A stretch of DNA of 64,000 nucleotides from Flaveria trinervia (taxonomy: Eukaryota > Streptophyta > Magnoliopsida > Asterales > Asteraceae), in NCBI GenBank assembly GCA_025506515.1, contig CM046443.1, forward strand, positions 89,953,281 through 90,017,280. Direction: 5' to 3'. Under the pieces are notes generated by a model. The model saw only the letters and a program-made list of their open reading frames with translations. It did no database searches and was not told the origin of the DNA. Both the position numbers and the translations under genes were made by a program. Positions 1 through 11,560 of this stretch are shown piece after piece. Position 1 is the stretch's first letter; every line of letters starts with the position of its first letter.

Positions 1-33
1 CTCGAGGCGTAAGCTATCACCTTGTCTCGTTGC
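1..33 (-). pseudogene. Ty3/gypsy RNase H fragment at the scaffold edge
   Basis: Read on the minus strand, these 33 bases encode QRDKVIAYAS followed by the start of an R codon. This is the segment of Ty3/gypsy RNase H just before the conserved R-Q-L. The minus-strand gypsy element at 61823-62200 has the matching KKDKVIAYAS. It is the only gypsy coding sequence left of the gap, and it is unrelated to the copia gag that starts right of the gap. The short length limits certainty, but the match is exact over a conserved block. Confidence 0.6.
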
Positions 34-133
34 NNNNNNNNNNNNNNNNNNNNNNNNNNNNNNNNNNNNNNNNNNNNNNNNNNNNNNNNNNNNNNNNNNN
101 NNNNNNNNNNNNNNNNNNNNNNNNNNNNNNNNN
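34..133. other. Assembly gap of 100 N
   Basis: Exactly 100 N, the usual placeholder for a scaffold gap of unknown size. The gypsy scrap on its left and the copia gag on its right should not be treated as adjacent. The 5' LTR, primer-binding site and gag N-terminus of family A lie in or beyond this gap. Confidence 0.97.
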
Positions 134-502
134 GGCATGGCTGGCCATTTCTCAAGAGAATGCAATGCCCCCAAGAGAAACAACTATCAAAGGAACTCTC
201 TAGGCCAATCATCCTCATAGCCTAATCAAGCTTCCACTCCAACAATCAACAGCAACAGTATCATCAACACCAATCATATCAAAATCAACCCAACTGACAA
301 ATCAAGCTCATGGAAGCAGTCAGTCTTCAGCCAGTGCTCTTGAAATAAAGCAAGATGGAGTTTATGATAATGGAGTGTATATGCAGAGGAAGTCAAGCCT
401 CAATTTCAAAATCATGCTTTATGGCTCACATCAATGATGGACCATCTCCAATGCCTACTGAGGTAAAATCTAACCTTTGTAGTGAAAAATGCATAATGAA
501 TT
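134..502 (+). pseudogene. gag: Family A copia gag, left piece
   Basis: The piece begins inside a CCHC zinc knuckle: GHFSREC is visible, with the first cysteines in the gap. A Q/N/S-rich linker with a stop and frame changes follows, then AHINDGPSPMPTEVKSNLCS, the typical gag segment before the coiled coil. It stops at the S1 insertion and resumes at 12282 (LQGYREHNHKLADKI). The last five bases, GAATT, are the left copy of the S1 target duplication. The piece is not functional. Confidence 0.85.
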
Positions 503-569
503 TGTTGGACCAAAAGAACCAATGAGCCAGATCAGAAAAACCTTTAAGTTCCACAGACATCATAACAAC

Positions 570-770
570 TGAAGTGGTCTACAAAGCTGAAGACAAAGTT
601 GAAGACAACAGCTGAAGACAAAGTCTGAACACAATGCTAAAGACAAAGTCTGAAGACAATAGCTGAAGACAAAGTCTGAAGACAATAGCTGAATACAAAG
701 TCTAAAGACAAAGTCTGAAGACAACTGCTGAAGACAAAGTCTGAAGACCAAGTTCTTAGAAGTTGTCACA
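570..770 (+). repeat. U3 mini-repeats of the S1 5' LTR
   Basis: A run of short direct repeats built on GCTGAAGACAAAGTCTGAAGA, separated by ACAACA or ACAATA. Copy number differs in the 3' LTR (about 11628-11800). The core CTGAAGAC recurs in the gag linker and in the spacer before ORF3 of the same element, which suggests a repeated cis-element; that role is inference. Confidence 0.85.
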
Positions 771-849
771 ACAGCTGAAGTAGTTCTTTTCAGTAGTTGT
801 GATGGTTTACTTTTCAGTAGTTTGTAATCAGTAGTTTTATTTTATGTAA

Positions 850-1041
850 AACATCTAAAGTTCTTACACTTCAGATGTTATAACTTTAGTAGTTGTAATT
901 TTAGCTTGTACTTAGCTTTTTGTGAAGGTGTCCTCATTGTTGTGGACATCTTCAGTAGTTTAGTTACTTTCAGTTGTTTGTATAAATCAGTTAGCTGTCA
1001 CTATCAAGTGACATCAGCTGATGTCACATTCCTTTATAAAA
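850..1041 (+). promoter_or_regulatory. S1 LTR promoter with inverted repeats
   Basis: From upstream to downstream: an inverted repeat at 850-860/869-879 (AACATCTAAAG / CTTCAGATGTT, one mismatch; the 3' LTR copy is perfect), a second imperfect inverted repeat with arm GGACATCTTC, a TGTCAC/GTGACA pair, and the perfect 20-bp palindrome GTGACATCAGCTGATGTCAC at 1008-1027. The TATA box TATAAAA lies at 1035-1041, 7 bases further on. S2 and S3 keep the same order and spacing. The TGAC half-sites resemble plant bZIP targets (inference). Confidence 0.75.
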
Positions 1042-1239
1042 GGAATGTTGACCTAATTTCTTTGTAGCTGAAGCTTGTGCGTGAATGAAAAATTCTCTTT
1101 GCAGAAAACTGTCTCTCTCTATAAACGTCACTGTTTGATTGAATATTCATATTATTATGCTTAAATTTCATCTAATTCTTGTTCTATTCCGCTGTAAATC
1201 TTAATCTAATTGATCGAACTAGATCCCGATCCTTTCAAA

Positions 1240-1251
1240 TGGTATCAGAGC
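1240..1251 (+). other. S1 primer-binding site
   Basis: TGGTATCAGAGC, two bases after the LTR. It complements the 3' end of plant initiator methionine tRNA, the usual primer of plant Ty1/copia elements, and fixes the 3' edge of the 5' LTR. Confidence 0.95.
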
Positions 1252-1464
1252 TAGAATAATCATTGATCGATTTAATAATTGATCATTGAAACTGCTCTTT
1301 TGATATCTAAGTTTGATCGAATTAGCAAATTTGCAAGAATTGGTTATAGAGTTTGATTTTCTGTTGCTTCGGGTGAAATTAATTTGAGATTCGTCTTGTT
1401 TCAAACTGAGTTGTTGAGTTTTTGAGCTAGATCTGTTAAAATTTCATTGAACCTGTTTGAATTG

Positions 1465-4396
1465 ATGAAAATGGCTACATCAATCAATGATCCTCATAAT
1501 ACTGGCTCCTCAACAAAGCCTCCGATGCTTGTTAGGAGTGAGTATAACATATGGCAACGCCAAATGCTCCATCACCTGTCTGTCAACAGTTCAGGTTGTT
1601 GGAAATCTATGGTTCATGGACCATATAAGCCTATGGTGAGTAATCCGGAAACCAATGAGATGGTTCCGAAGAATAAAGAGCAATACTCAGATGAAGATCT
1701 GAAACTATTTGAAATTGATGCTAAAGCGCATGGAATTCTGGCCATGGCACTGCCTAATGAAATCTATTCTGGACTTATGCATCATGAAACTGCTCATGAC
1801 ATCTGGGTTGCTCTGAAAGAACAATTTGGAGGAACTGATGAGGTCTTGGCAAACAATAGAGAGATCCTTGCCTAGCAATATGAGATTATCTCTCATAGAA
1901 AGGGTGAGTCACTGACTCAACAGTTTGAGCGATTTTCTGTTTGATGTCTGAGCTGAAATTGGTTAAACATGAATATACAAATAGTCAGATGAACAACGGA
2001 TTCCTCAGATCCCTACCTCAGAGATGGGACACATATACTATTGTCCTACGCTCCAGTGCAAATCTGGACAATCTATCTCTCACCCAACTTCATGGGAAAC
2101 TGTTAACATTTGAAAGAGAGATAGAACAGAAAAGGAAACTGGCTTCATCTGGGAAGCTCACTGGTGATTTTGTACCAGGGAATACTGCTCTGGTCGATCA
2201 TGAGTCAGAATATGCTGCATCAGAAAGTTCTTATGATGAGCATATAGATTTTCTTCAAATAGTGGAGATCCTGCTTTTGTTGGTGTTGATAGTAATTCAG
2301 GGTGTAGTAGTGATTATTTGTGCTTTTTGATGGATGATTTGAAAGGAATTGCTGATGATGATCTGGAAGAGATGGATATTTTGAGCCAAATGGCATTAAT
2401 CAATATCAGATCTCAAAATTTTACAAAAGGACAGGTAGAAAATATTCCTGGTCTCTCTGGAAAAACCAAAGTTGGTTTTGACAAGAGCAAGTTGAGGTGT
2501 CACAAGTGCCATAGACTTGGACATTTTGCAAGAGAGTGTAGATCATGGATCTAACTCTTCTACACCCTTTGCGACCTTTCCATGCAATAGCTCATAAAAC
2601 ACAAGGGCAACATTCTACCAGTTCTGGTCATCATTCACAAATTCAATCATCTCCTGCATATTTTGTCCCTCAAGGTCCAATGCCATATCCTTATCCTGTT
2701 TTTACATGCCTCAGTCCAGTCAGGTTCTAGTACCCATATCTCAACAACCACATGCCCTACCTGAGCCTCAACCATCTCAATCAAATCAACAATCTCAATC
2801 TCAATCTCAATCACATCAAAGCTTTTTCACACCTGGAGTTGTTGACTGGAGTAGCTTAGTAGATGATCTTTCTGGTTATCCTGAACAATTGTTTTCTGGT
2901 GCTAGTCAGCATGGTGGTGAAAATCCTTTTGGAAATCTTGCTCTTATGGCCCTGGAGTCTACTGATGGTTCATGCTCAAATGCTTCATCATCACAGGTAC
3001 CACAGGTATCTTCTGAGGCTAAGGCCAAGTTGTGTTCTGAGTCATGCATAGCTGCTTTTGTCTCAATTAGAGAAGCAAATGTAGCTTTAATTAATCAAAA
3101 TCTTGACCTAGAGAAAGTGATTTCCAAAAAAAAAGTTGAGTTTGAGTCTGTCTTAAATGAAAAAGATGATGAGATTTACAAATTAAAATGCCAAATCACT
3201 GATGAAAAGGAAAAGGTAGAGGTCATTTTAGAGAATCATAAGAATCTTAAAGAAACACTTGCAGCTACTCAAGTAGAGTGTGAACGCTGGGTAACATCCT
3301 GCAAGGGGTTTGAAATCTGAAGTTTGGGATTGGGTATAATCACATTGTACCTCCTACAGATTTTACTCCCAAGATAGAAGTAAAATCTGAAGGTGAAAGC
3401 AATTCCCAAACCATATCATCATATGTCTCATCCTCAAGTGATAATCCAAAATCAGAGGATGAAGTCAGTATTAGTACCTCAGCTAATCAATCTGCTGATG
3501 GTCTCACCGCTGATAAACACATGATCAAAGAAAAACTGAGCACTTCAGGTGTTGTCTTACAAAGTATTCAAAGTACTGAAGGGCAAGTAACAACACCTGA
3601 AGAGCATTTCAAATTAAATGAAAACAAACATGGTTTGACAACTGCTGAAGAGTCTATCAGGAAATCCAAAAGTACTGATAGAAAACTTCTGAAGAACAAG
3701 TCTTCAGTTGTTACAAATCCTTTAGTACTTAACATAAGTACTGAGAGGAAGAAAGTACTGAAGAACACACCTCAATAGTTTCATCTCTTCTTCAGCTTGA
3801 ACAACAGAAGATGAAGAAAAAGCCATATGAAATATGTGGTCTATTTAATCATCTCACTGATGATGTTGGTACAAAAAAGGTTCCAAATTCAACAAAGATA
3901 AAATCATTAGAAAGAAAACTAATAAAATGAAAGATGAATTTGAAACCAGTTTGTACCACAAACATCTCAAACTGATAACCCAAAGTTCTTACAAAAATCT
4001 AAAAAGAAGGAAGGGGTTATCATAAAACAGCTGAAGTATTCCTCATGGAATATCAAAACACCAGACTAAGTCTGTGTCTTTCAGAAAGGAGGACATGGTG
4101 TCACAGGAACCAATCAAAACAAGTACTGATGTGTCTGCTGAACTAAAGGCTTTAACAATCATCAGACACAACTTGTTATGATGGTTCAACATCTGTCAGG
4201 GAGAGTTAACCAAATAGATGTACCTGTGATTAAACCACTAAAAAGGAAAACTAAGCCCACAATCATAGGAATCCTTTTCAGCACCATCTCCACCTTCAAA
4301 GGCTGTTAATCATGACAAATCAGTTAGTATAAAATTTGTTAATAAGAACAGAACCAAAACCAAATGGTTTGGGTCTCAAAAGCTAACTAGTTTCTT
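1465..4396 (+). pseudogene. gag: S1 gag, broken
   Basis: The start is chosen at ATG 1465 (MKMATSINDPHNTG), which aligns with ATG 1600 bases' counterpart in S2 (40600). The order is a UBN2-type gag domain (YNIWQRQMLHHLSVN), then an RNA-binding knuckle C-X2-C-X4-H-X4-C at 2498-2539 (CHKCHRLGHFAREC), a Q/S/P-rich linker, a K/E-rich coiled coil (about 3040-3310), a linker rich in the family LTR motif (3520-3790), and a second knuckle near 3822-3865 that has lost its first and last Cys. TAG at 1873 and several frame changes split it into pieces. Gag normally forms the particle and packages element RNA; this copy cannot. Confidence 0.88.
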
Positions 4397-7300
4397 GTGA
4401 CAAATGCAGGGTCTTCAGCATGCCATGGAAGCATCTGGTATGTGGACAGTGGAGGATCTATGCATATGATAGGGACCAGTTCTCTTCTTCATGACTACTC
4501 TCAAGGAAAGAAGGGATTTGTATCTTTTGGTAATGATGCTAAGGGTTACATCATCGGCAAAGGCTTTGTGTCAAATGGTGAAATAAGATTTGATGATGTT
4601 AACCATGTGGAGAATCTCAAGTACAACTTGTTGAGTGTCAGTCAAATGTGTGATAAAGGGCATGTTGCACTTTTCACTAGCCAAACTGTCGGATTCTGTC
4701 TTCCAATGTTTTGAGAAAGATTGACAAGATATTGGATGATATACTCTCCTGAAAGCCAATAGGATTGGAAGAGTATATGCCTTAGACTTATCAAAGAAAA
4801 TTTATCTAAAAGGCCATCCATGTCTGTTCTCCAAGGCCTCTCCTCAGGAATCTGAACTATGGCACAGAAGGCTTGGTCATGTGAATCTTAAAAACATGAA
4901 CCAGCTTATCCGTCATGGTTTAATGAGAGGTCTGCCATTAAAGGAGTTCAAATGTGATGACAACTGTTCTGCTTGTTTAAAAGGAAAGCAACACAAAGTA
5001 TCAGTCCCTCCAATAGAAGAACCAAAGTCCACTGCCTGCTTGCAATTACTACATATGGATCTTTTTGGTCCAGTAAGAGTGATGAGCATGGCAAATAAAA
5101 AATATTGTCTGGTAATTGTGGATGATTATTCCAGATTTGTATGGACCTTCTTCTTACATTGTTGAGGTTGTTCAAATCATCATCTACTTTGTGTTGTATG
5201 TGGAAAAGCAGTACTCCCTTCCAGTCAAGTGTGTGGGGAGTGATAATGGCACAGAATTTAGAAACCACACACTTGATGAATTCTATTTATCTAAGGGAAT
5301 CAAGAGGCAGTATAGCATTCCAAGAACTCCTGAACAAAATAGAGTGGTGGAGAGAAAGAACAGGACCCTTATTGAAGCCGCAAGGTCAATGTTGGCTGAT
5401 TCTGGTTTGCCACTAACCTTTTGGGCTGAAGCTGTCAACACAGCTTGCTATGTGCAAAATAGAGTGTTAGTAAATCAGAGGTTGATGAAGACTCCTTATG
5501 AAATGTTACATCATTTGGCCCCTCTGATTTCCTTTTTTAGAGCATTTGGGTGTCCCTGTTACATTCTTAACACAAAGAATTCACTTCAGAAGTTTGAATC
5601 AAAGGGGATGCAGGGTACTTTGTTGGGTATTCATCTACTTGCAAGGCATACAGAGTTTTTAATTGCAGAACAAAGATAGCTAAAGAAACCTTGCATGTAA
5701 AGTTTAATGAATCTCCAAAGGACAAAATCCCACAAAACCCTATGGAGTTATTTGATTTGGACATACTGCAATATGTTCCTTATCAGTCTCCAGCTATTGC
5801 AGATTCTGTGAATCCATCATCTCCTGCAACTAGTCATCCATCTGGCGGTACAAATGCAAGGTTTAGTGATCACCTGCCTGAGTCTACTAAACTTGATGTT
5901 CCTGTAGCTTTAGCAGTTCCATCCACAACAAATGCTGATGAGATCTCTGAATCCTCTACTTCATTTGAATTGCCATCTCATTCTAGGTTTCAAGAGTCTA
6001 GATCAACATCTGTTGCTTTTGAATCTCCTACAAACACTTGCACAGATCTTATTGAGTACCAAGAACTGAAGAATCACCCCATGTCTCAGATCATTGTTGA
6101 CATCAATGCTGGTGTTTCAACTAGACGTCAATTGTCCAATTTCTGCTTTTATGCTCTCTTCATCAGTCAGCAAGAGCCAAAGAACTATCATATTGCATTA
6201 AGAGACAATGGATGGGTTGAAGCCATACAACTTGAGCTTCTTCAGTTTCAAAAGCAGCAAGTGTGGGAACTGGTTCCTCTACCCCAAGGTAAGTGTGCAA
6301 TAGGCACTAAATGGGTGTTTAGGAATAAAACTGATGAAAAAGGTCAAATTGTCAAGAACAGGCCAGACTGGTTGTATAGGGGTTTTCACAAGAAAAAGGT
6401 ATTGATTATGATGAAACCTTTGCCCCTGTAGCCAGACTGGAGGCAATCAGATTGTTCTTAGCTTATGCTGCTTTCCATAATCTTAAAGTTTTTCAAATGA
6501 ATGTCAAAAGTGCATTCTTATATGGTAAAATAAAAGAAGAAGTTTATGTGTGTCAACCACCAGGTTTTGAAGATCATAAACATCCAGATTGGGTGTATAA
6601 GCTTGATAAGACTCTTTATGGGTTAAGACAAGCTCCTAGAGCCTAGTATGAAACACTGTCTAACTTTCTTCTTCAAAACAATTTCATTAGAGGCTCCATA
6701 GATAAAAAAATTTTCATTAAGAAAGTAGGCATGCATAAGCTCCTTGTTCAAATTTATGTAGATGATATTATTTTTGCATCCTCGATCCATAGTTGTGTGA
6801 TGCCTTTACTAAGTTGATGCAACAAAAGTTTGAAATGAGTGCCATGGAGAATTACAGTTCTTTCTGGGTTTGCAAATCAAACAAATGGCTGATGGAACTT
6901 TCATTCATCAGTCAAAATATACAAAGGATCTGTTGAAAAAGTTTGATTTACAAAATTATAAGCCCTGTTCTACTCCCATGTGCAGCACCACACAACTGGA
7001 TGCTGATCAGAAAGGTAAAGCAGTTCATGAAACTCTTTACAGATGTATGATTGGTTCCTTGATGTACCTTACAGCTTCTAGACCAGACCTTATGTTTGCA
7101 ACTTGTGTCTGTGCTAGATTTCAGGCTGCACCTAAAGTATCCCATATGATTACAGTCAAACGGATCTTTAGATACTTGCAAGGAACTCAATCTCTAGGAC
7201 TTTGGTATTCCACTGGGCACTCTTGCAAATTAGTTGCTTTCTCTGTTAGTGACTATGTAGGGTGTAAATTAACCAGAAAATCAACCTCTGGTGGATGCCA

Positions 7301-7697
7301 ATTTCTAGGCAATTGTTTAGTTTCTTGGCAGAGTAAGAAACAAACTTCAGTTGCTACATCCACTGCTGAAGCAGAGTACATTGCTGCTGCAAGTTGTACA
7401 TCTTAGGTACTCTGGCTTCAGAATCAATTATTGGATTATGACATTAGAGAGACTAAGACTCCTTTACTAATGGACAATGCTTCAGCTCTTTGTATTGTTA
7501 AGAATCCTGTCCAGCATTCTAGGACCAAACATATTGAGATCAGACATCATTTTATCAAGGATTGTTATGAAAAAGGTCTGATTGATCCGAAGTTTGTTCC
7601 TAGTGCTGATGAGCTTGCAGATATATTTACTAAGCCTTTGGACAGTGCAACTTTCCAAAATCTAGTGCTAAGGCTTGGTATGCTGCAGCTAGAATGA
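4397..7697 (+). pseudogene. pol: S1 pol: protease, integrase, RT, RNase H, broken
   Basis: Protease has its D-S-G active site at 4445-4453. GAG-pre-integrase follows (LWHRRLGH and the CSACLKGKQHK cysteine pair near 4860-4995). The integrase core has MDLFGP, the second Asp at 5242-5244 and Glu at 5350-5352, giving DD35E spacing, although NGVVE is NRVVE here. RT starts near 6200 (DNGWVEA) and keeps YVDD at 6755-6766. RNase H has AFSVSDY where S2 has AFSDSDY, so the first catalytic Asp is Val (7245-7247). The reading ends with LADIFTKPLD and TGA at 7697. Stops and indels fall in integrase, RT and RNase H. Confidence 0.93.
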
Positions 7698-8305
7698 TTT
7701 GACAACTACTGATGATCTCAGTTCACAAGTACTGATGAGCATTAGTATACAGCTGTCAAAAATAAGTACTGATAAGTTATTTTATCTTCAGCAGTTTTCC
7801 TAACTACTGAAGACTAAATTACTTAAAAGTACTGAAGTATTTTATTTGTTGAAAAGTACTGATGTAGTTACAACTACTGATGTGGTTACAACTACTGATG
7901 TCTGTTCTAACAGATAAGTACTGATGACCAATGAAACATCTGAAAATCAAATAGTCTGCTGAGTAAGTGTTAAGGTCAATGAAACAACTGAGATCTGTGA
8001 ATTGAAGACAACAACTGATGGGAAATTTTACTCTTCAATTGTTTCAAACAACTGCTGTTTCATTTCAAATTAACTGAAGTCAAATCCAAGTCTTCAGTAG
8101 TTTCAAACTACTGATGACTAACACCAAGTCTTCAGTTGTTTACAACATTTGAAAGTTAAAACCATGTCTTCAGTCGTTTTCTAACAACTGATGACTAACA
8201 CCAAAACTTTCAGTTGTTTTCTTTCAGCCGTTTCATAACCTATAAATACCTAAACCTAACTTCAAACTTTTCATAAGTCGTTTTCAAAACTTTCATCTTC
8301 CATTA
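7698..8305 (+). promoter_or_regulatory. S1 spacer before ORF3: motif-rich internal promoter candidate
   Basis: Non-coding between the pol stop and the ORF3 ATG. It is filled with AACTACTGATGAC-type motifs and their reverse complement GTCTTCAGTAGTT, often as inverted pairs. This is the same core that makes up the LTR U3. A TATAAATA box lies at 8241-8248, followed by a C/A-rich stretch and the ATG at 8306. S2 has the same arrangement. Promoter activity is inferred, not shown. Confidence 0.65.
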
Positions 8306-11300
8306 ATGGCGACCATGCAAATCAAACCACGACACAACTGTGTTGCCTACTTCACAAAATCGGCCTTTTGGACTAAGTTTGATGCTGCCATTGATCTGAT
8401 GGTTGATCCCCTGTATCAAACTGCTTTTCTTTTGAATCCAACCATCTATCCCGATACCCTTCGCCAATTCTGGACAAATGTCACTGTCCATACTGGTGAG
8501 AATGATGTCGCGATCACTCTCCAGTCATTTGTAAACCAGAAGAAGGTGGTCATCACTCCTGCTATCATTTGCCAAACCCTAGATCTGAATGATGCCTCCT
8601 TTGTCACTGAATACCCGAAGAGCACCACAGATCTATCATTTATCAACCATGGGTATGAGGGCGACCTAAGTACTACCACCATTCTGAAGAAGCACTTCCA
8701 TGATGCTGAATGCCTAATCTTTCTTATGATCAATGTCTGCCTTGCCCCCAAATCCTCTTCATGGGATCAAATGTCATCCAGGTGGCAGCAGGTATTGTAT
8801 TCTATCCTTGAACACCAAAGCTTAAATTTTTCTGAAGTTATATTTTTGGAATTAAAAGATCTAGCAATGAAACCTGTGGCTAACAGATGGATATTATATC
8901 CAAGGTTTCTTATGGCCATAATCATCAATCAATTAAAAGATGATGGCCCTGTTGGCCTTGGAGTCCCTGCTGTGGTAGTTTTGCCTAAGGTATACTCCAG
9001 GTACAACTCTGACCCACAACTCAAAGAGGCTGCCAAACTGCTAAAACCCAAGCAGAGGGAACCCACAGCCTCATCCTCCATATCCAAAGTCCCTTCCAAA
9101 CCACAATCCAAACAAACCAAAAAGGCTACTCAGGTAGTTGAGTCCCCTGATGATGCCCCTGGAACACAAAGGCAGGATGAAACTACTGGTAGTAATCCCC
9201 AGAAACCTATTACCACTGGGAAAACCTCAACAGTTGAGGGAGAGGATTATAATGTGGCTAACAACCTATAGCACAGGGATTACAAAGTTCAATCTCCCTG
9301 TGTAGAGGAGGAGATTCGAACATTTATTGAGGCTGCCTCTTCTCCTGTTTCAGCACATGAACAGGATGAAGGTGGTATCATCTCTAAGACCTAACCAGAG
9401 GCAAATGCCAATGAAGGACATAATCCTGAGGCAGGAAGTCCCCAGTTCCAAGAAATAGGGGCACATGTGAATACTGATCTACACTCAGCACATGTTCATC
9501 CTGATCTAATCAGGAGGTCAGATGATTCAGCAAAGACTGATGATGACCTGGGCTTTTTCTTTGATGTTCTAGCCCACAACACCATTCTTGAGGCTGAGGT
9601 ATGCAGACTACAAGAATTGCTTGCCAAATTGTCACAAGAATCAAGTCCATCTGCCCAAATTCACCCACAGATGGCAGTTTCTTCTGAAGGTCTCCCAAAC
9701 ACTGAGCCACTCCCAACAACTGTGCCACCAGCCTCTGATTCAGGCACCATTTCTCAGGGACAGAACCCCTCTGAGCAAATGGTTTCTGCCTTTCAATCGT
9801 CCTTACCTCTCATCACTTCCATCATCATTAACATTGTGCATCAAGCCATTGATGAGAGGCTTTCCTCAAAATTTCAAACCTTAGTTGATGATGTTGTTTC
9901 TAAGAGACTTTCTGACATTCAAACCCCTAAACCCAATGCAACCAAAAAGGGGGAGTCTAAGTCAGTGAAAGCAGACAAAAGAAAGAGAGTTGAAGAGGAA
10001 GAAGAAAAAGAGAAGAAAGAAAAGGAGATGATCACATACAAGAGAAAGAAGAGTGCTGAACAGACTGAAGATGAGAAAAAGTTAGAAGAACTGATCAAAG
10101 AAGCTGATGAGCAACATAACAGATCTATGGATAAGATCATTGATCAACTCTTCAGAAAAGGTTTTGACACAGCCAAACTTGACTCTGAAATTAGAAGGCT
10201 AGAGATTCAAGAGATTGAGCATAGATGGGCAAGTTGTAGTGAGAAAGAAAGGGAAAGGCTGGAAGCTATGATAAGATTCATATCAAAGCATTTGGGAAGA
10301 TCAATCATTGAAGTGAAGTCATGGTCTAGAGACAGTATTTTGGAGATAACCACCAGAATCTGTTCTTTTGAAGTATTCAACAAAGGATTGATCATAGAAG
10401 CTCTTGATGAAGCTGGTGCTGGGAAAAGGTCTGATATGGCAAAGTTATCCAAAGCCTCACTCACAACCAAGATGCTAGAGCAGCCTGTACAATCTCCCAC
10501 ACCAAAACAACCAACTTCACAACCCTCAAAACCAACTCCTTTACCCAAGAAACCTACTCAAACCACTACCAATGATGCACCCAAGAGGAAGAGAAGGGTG
10601 TTGAGGATGGAAGAAGAAGAAGATGATGAGGATGATAGTCTGCCAATCTTTGTTGTTCTTAAAACAAAGATGCCTGAGCCCAGGAGTCAACCAACAACAA
10701 TCACACCTGACATCCAAAGGCAAATGGTAAAAGTCAAACTTGAAGAAGAAGAACAACACAAACAACATGATGAGCAGCTGTTAAGGATGGTTGATAAAGA
10801 GTTTCCTAAGTCTTCATCCATACAAGCTATGAAGAACATGCTCAGAGGTTGTATGCTCTCAGATTCACATTTCAATATCAGAAAGAGAGAGTGAGAATTT
10901 GGCCTGACCCCAGAGTAAGTGACGAGATTCATAAAAAGAATATTCCAAGTCGATACAATGGCCAAGTAAAGAAGACTGTAGATGCTGTGATAATGCTGGC
11001 CATTGTAGTGTCACCCTGGGAAATCCTTGAAGACTTCAAGAGAGCTTACAAGTCTAAGATGACTCCACAAACTTTACTAGAAAACAAAATGGTGAAGAAG
11101 GGGTTGATCTACAAGAAGCTTGAAGAAATAAGAAGAATGAGCTCCAGTTGTTACTTGAAGGTACTCATCCTGATGAGTTTGCATACAGAGAAATAACTAC
11201 TGTGGAGCTAAAGAATGGAAAGAATGTAAATATTTATCAGAGTACTATGGCCTGAGTTCTTCTTTGAAAGTGAAGCTGAAGAACTCATAATGGAAGAACA

Positions 11301-11358
11301 AGTAGTATTCCTTGAGGCCTATGTTAGAGAGTCTTACAGACTCATCATTGGGAAGTAG
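8306..11358 (+). pseudogene. S1 third ORF (Sirevirus env-like position), broken
   Basis: The start ATG 8306 (MATMQIKPRHNC) aligns with S2. An N-terminal globular domain of about 250 residues carries YQTAFLLNPTIYPDTLRQFW, VVITPAIICQTLDLND and RWILYPRFLMAIIIN. A P/S/T-rich linker follows, broken by a stop at 9269-9271. Next comes a long K/E-rich, probably coiled-coil part (9467-10894), a conserved block LGRSIIEVKSWSRDSIL, an acidic stretch, and a C-terminus ending ESYRLIIGK at 11356-11358. Full span is about 1,017 codons. I see no signal peptide or clear membrane segment, so envelope function is unsupported. The N-terminal domain resembles proteins annotated as putative plant transposon proteins (recall, not searched). 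Confidence 0.8.
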
Positions 11359-11550
11359 GTCTCATGGATGGGGTAACAGCTCTGTGTCCATTCCCCAAGA
11401 CAGAGTTCCCATTCATCCTTTGCCAATCAAACTTTCTGAAACCTCTTCCCTGGCCTGAGCTTAATTTGGTGATTACTGAGCTGATCCAGAAAATGTTTCT
11501 GCCAATAAGTGGGACTTCAATAATCTTAAAGGTTTTGGCTGCATTGGTTC

Positions 11551-11558
11551 AGGGGGAG
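11551..11558 (+). other. S1 polypurine tract
   Basis: AGGGGGAG, two bases before the 3' LTR and preceded by GGTTC. It is the plus-strand priming site, and it is identical in S2 (50957-50964) and S3 (58068-58075). Confidence 0.92.
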
Positions 11559-11560
11559 TT

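Larger units (their letters stand above)
503..1237 (+). repeat. S1 5' LTR
   Basis: It runs 735 bp from TGTTGGACC to CCTTTCA, two bases before the PBS. The 3' copy (11561-12276) starts identically and ends CCTTTTA. The length difference comes mainly from the number of short U3 repeats. The LTR holds the U3 repeat block, two inverted repeats, a bZIP-like palindrome, a TATA box at 1035-1041, and downstream R/U5 sequence. Confidence 0.95.

Noticed and set aside
570..770. CRISPR-like regular short repeats
   Set aside because: The units are adjacent or overlapping variants of one motif without unique spacers, lie in a plant LTR U3, and recur in every S LTR.
6340..6425. Possible shared programmed frameshift at the start of RT in S1 and S2
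   Set aside because: The one-base loss is at a different site in each (an A in AACAGG near 6358 in S1, a T run near 45420 in S2), so these are independent defects.
8306..11358. Calling ORF3 an envelope gene
   Set aside because: No signal peptide, cleavage site or transmembrane helix can be seen in S1, S2 or A; only the position matches.
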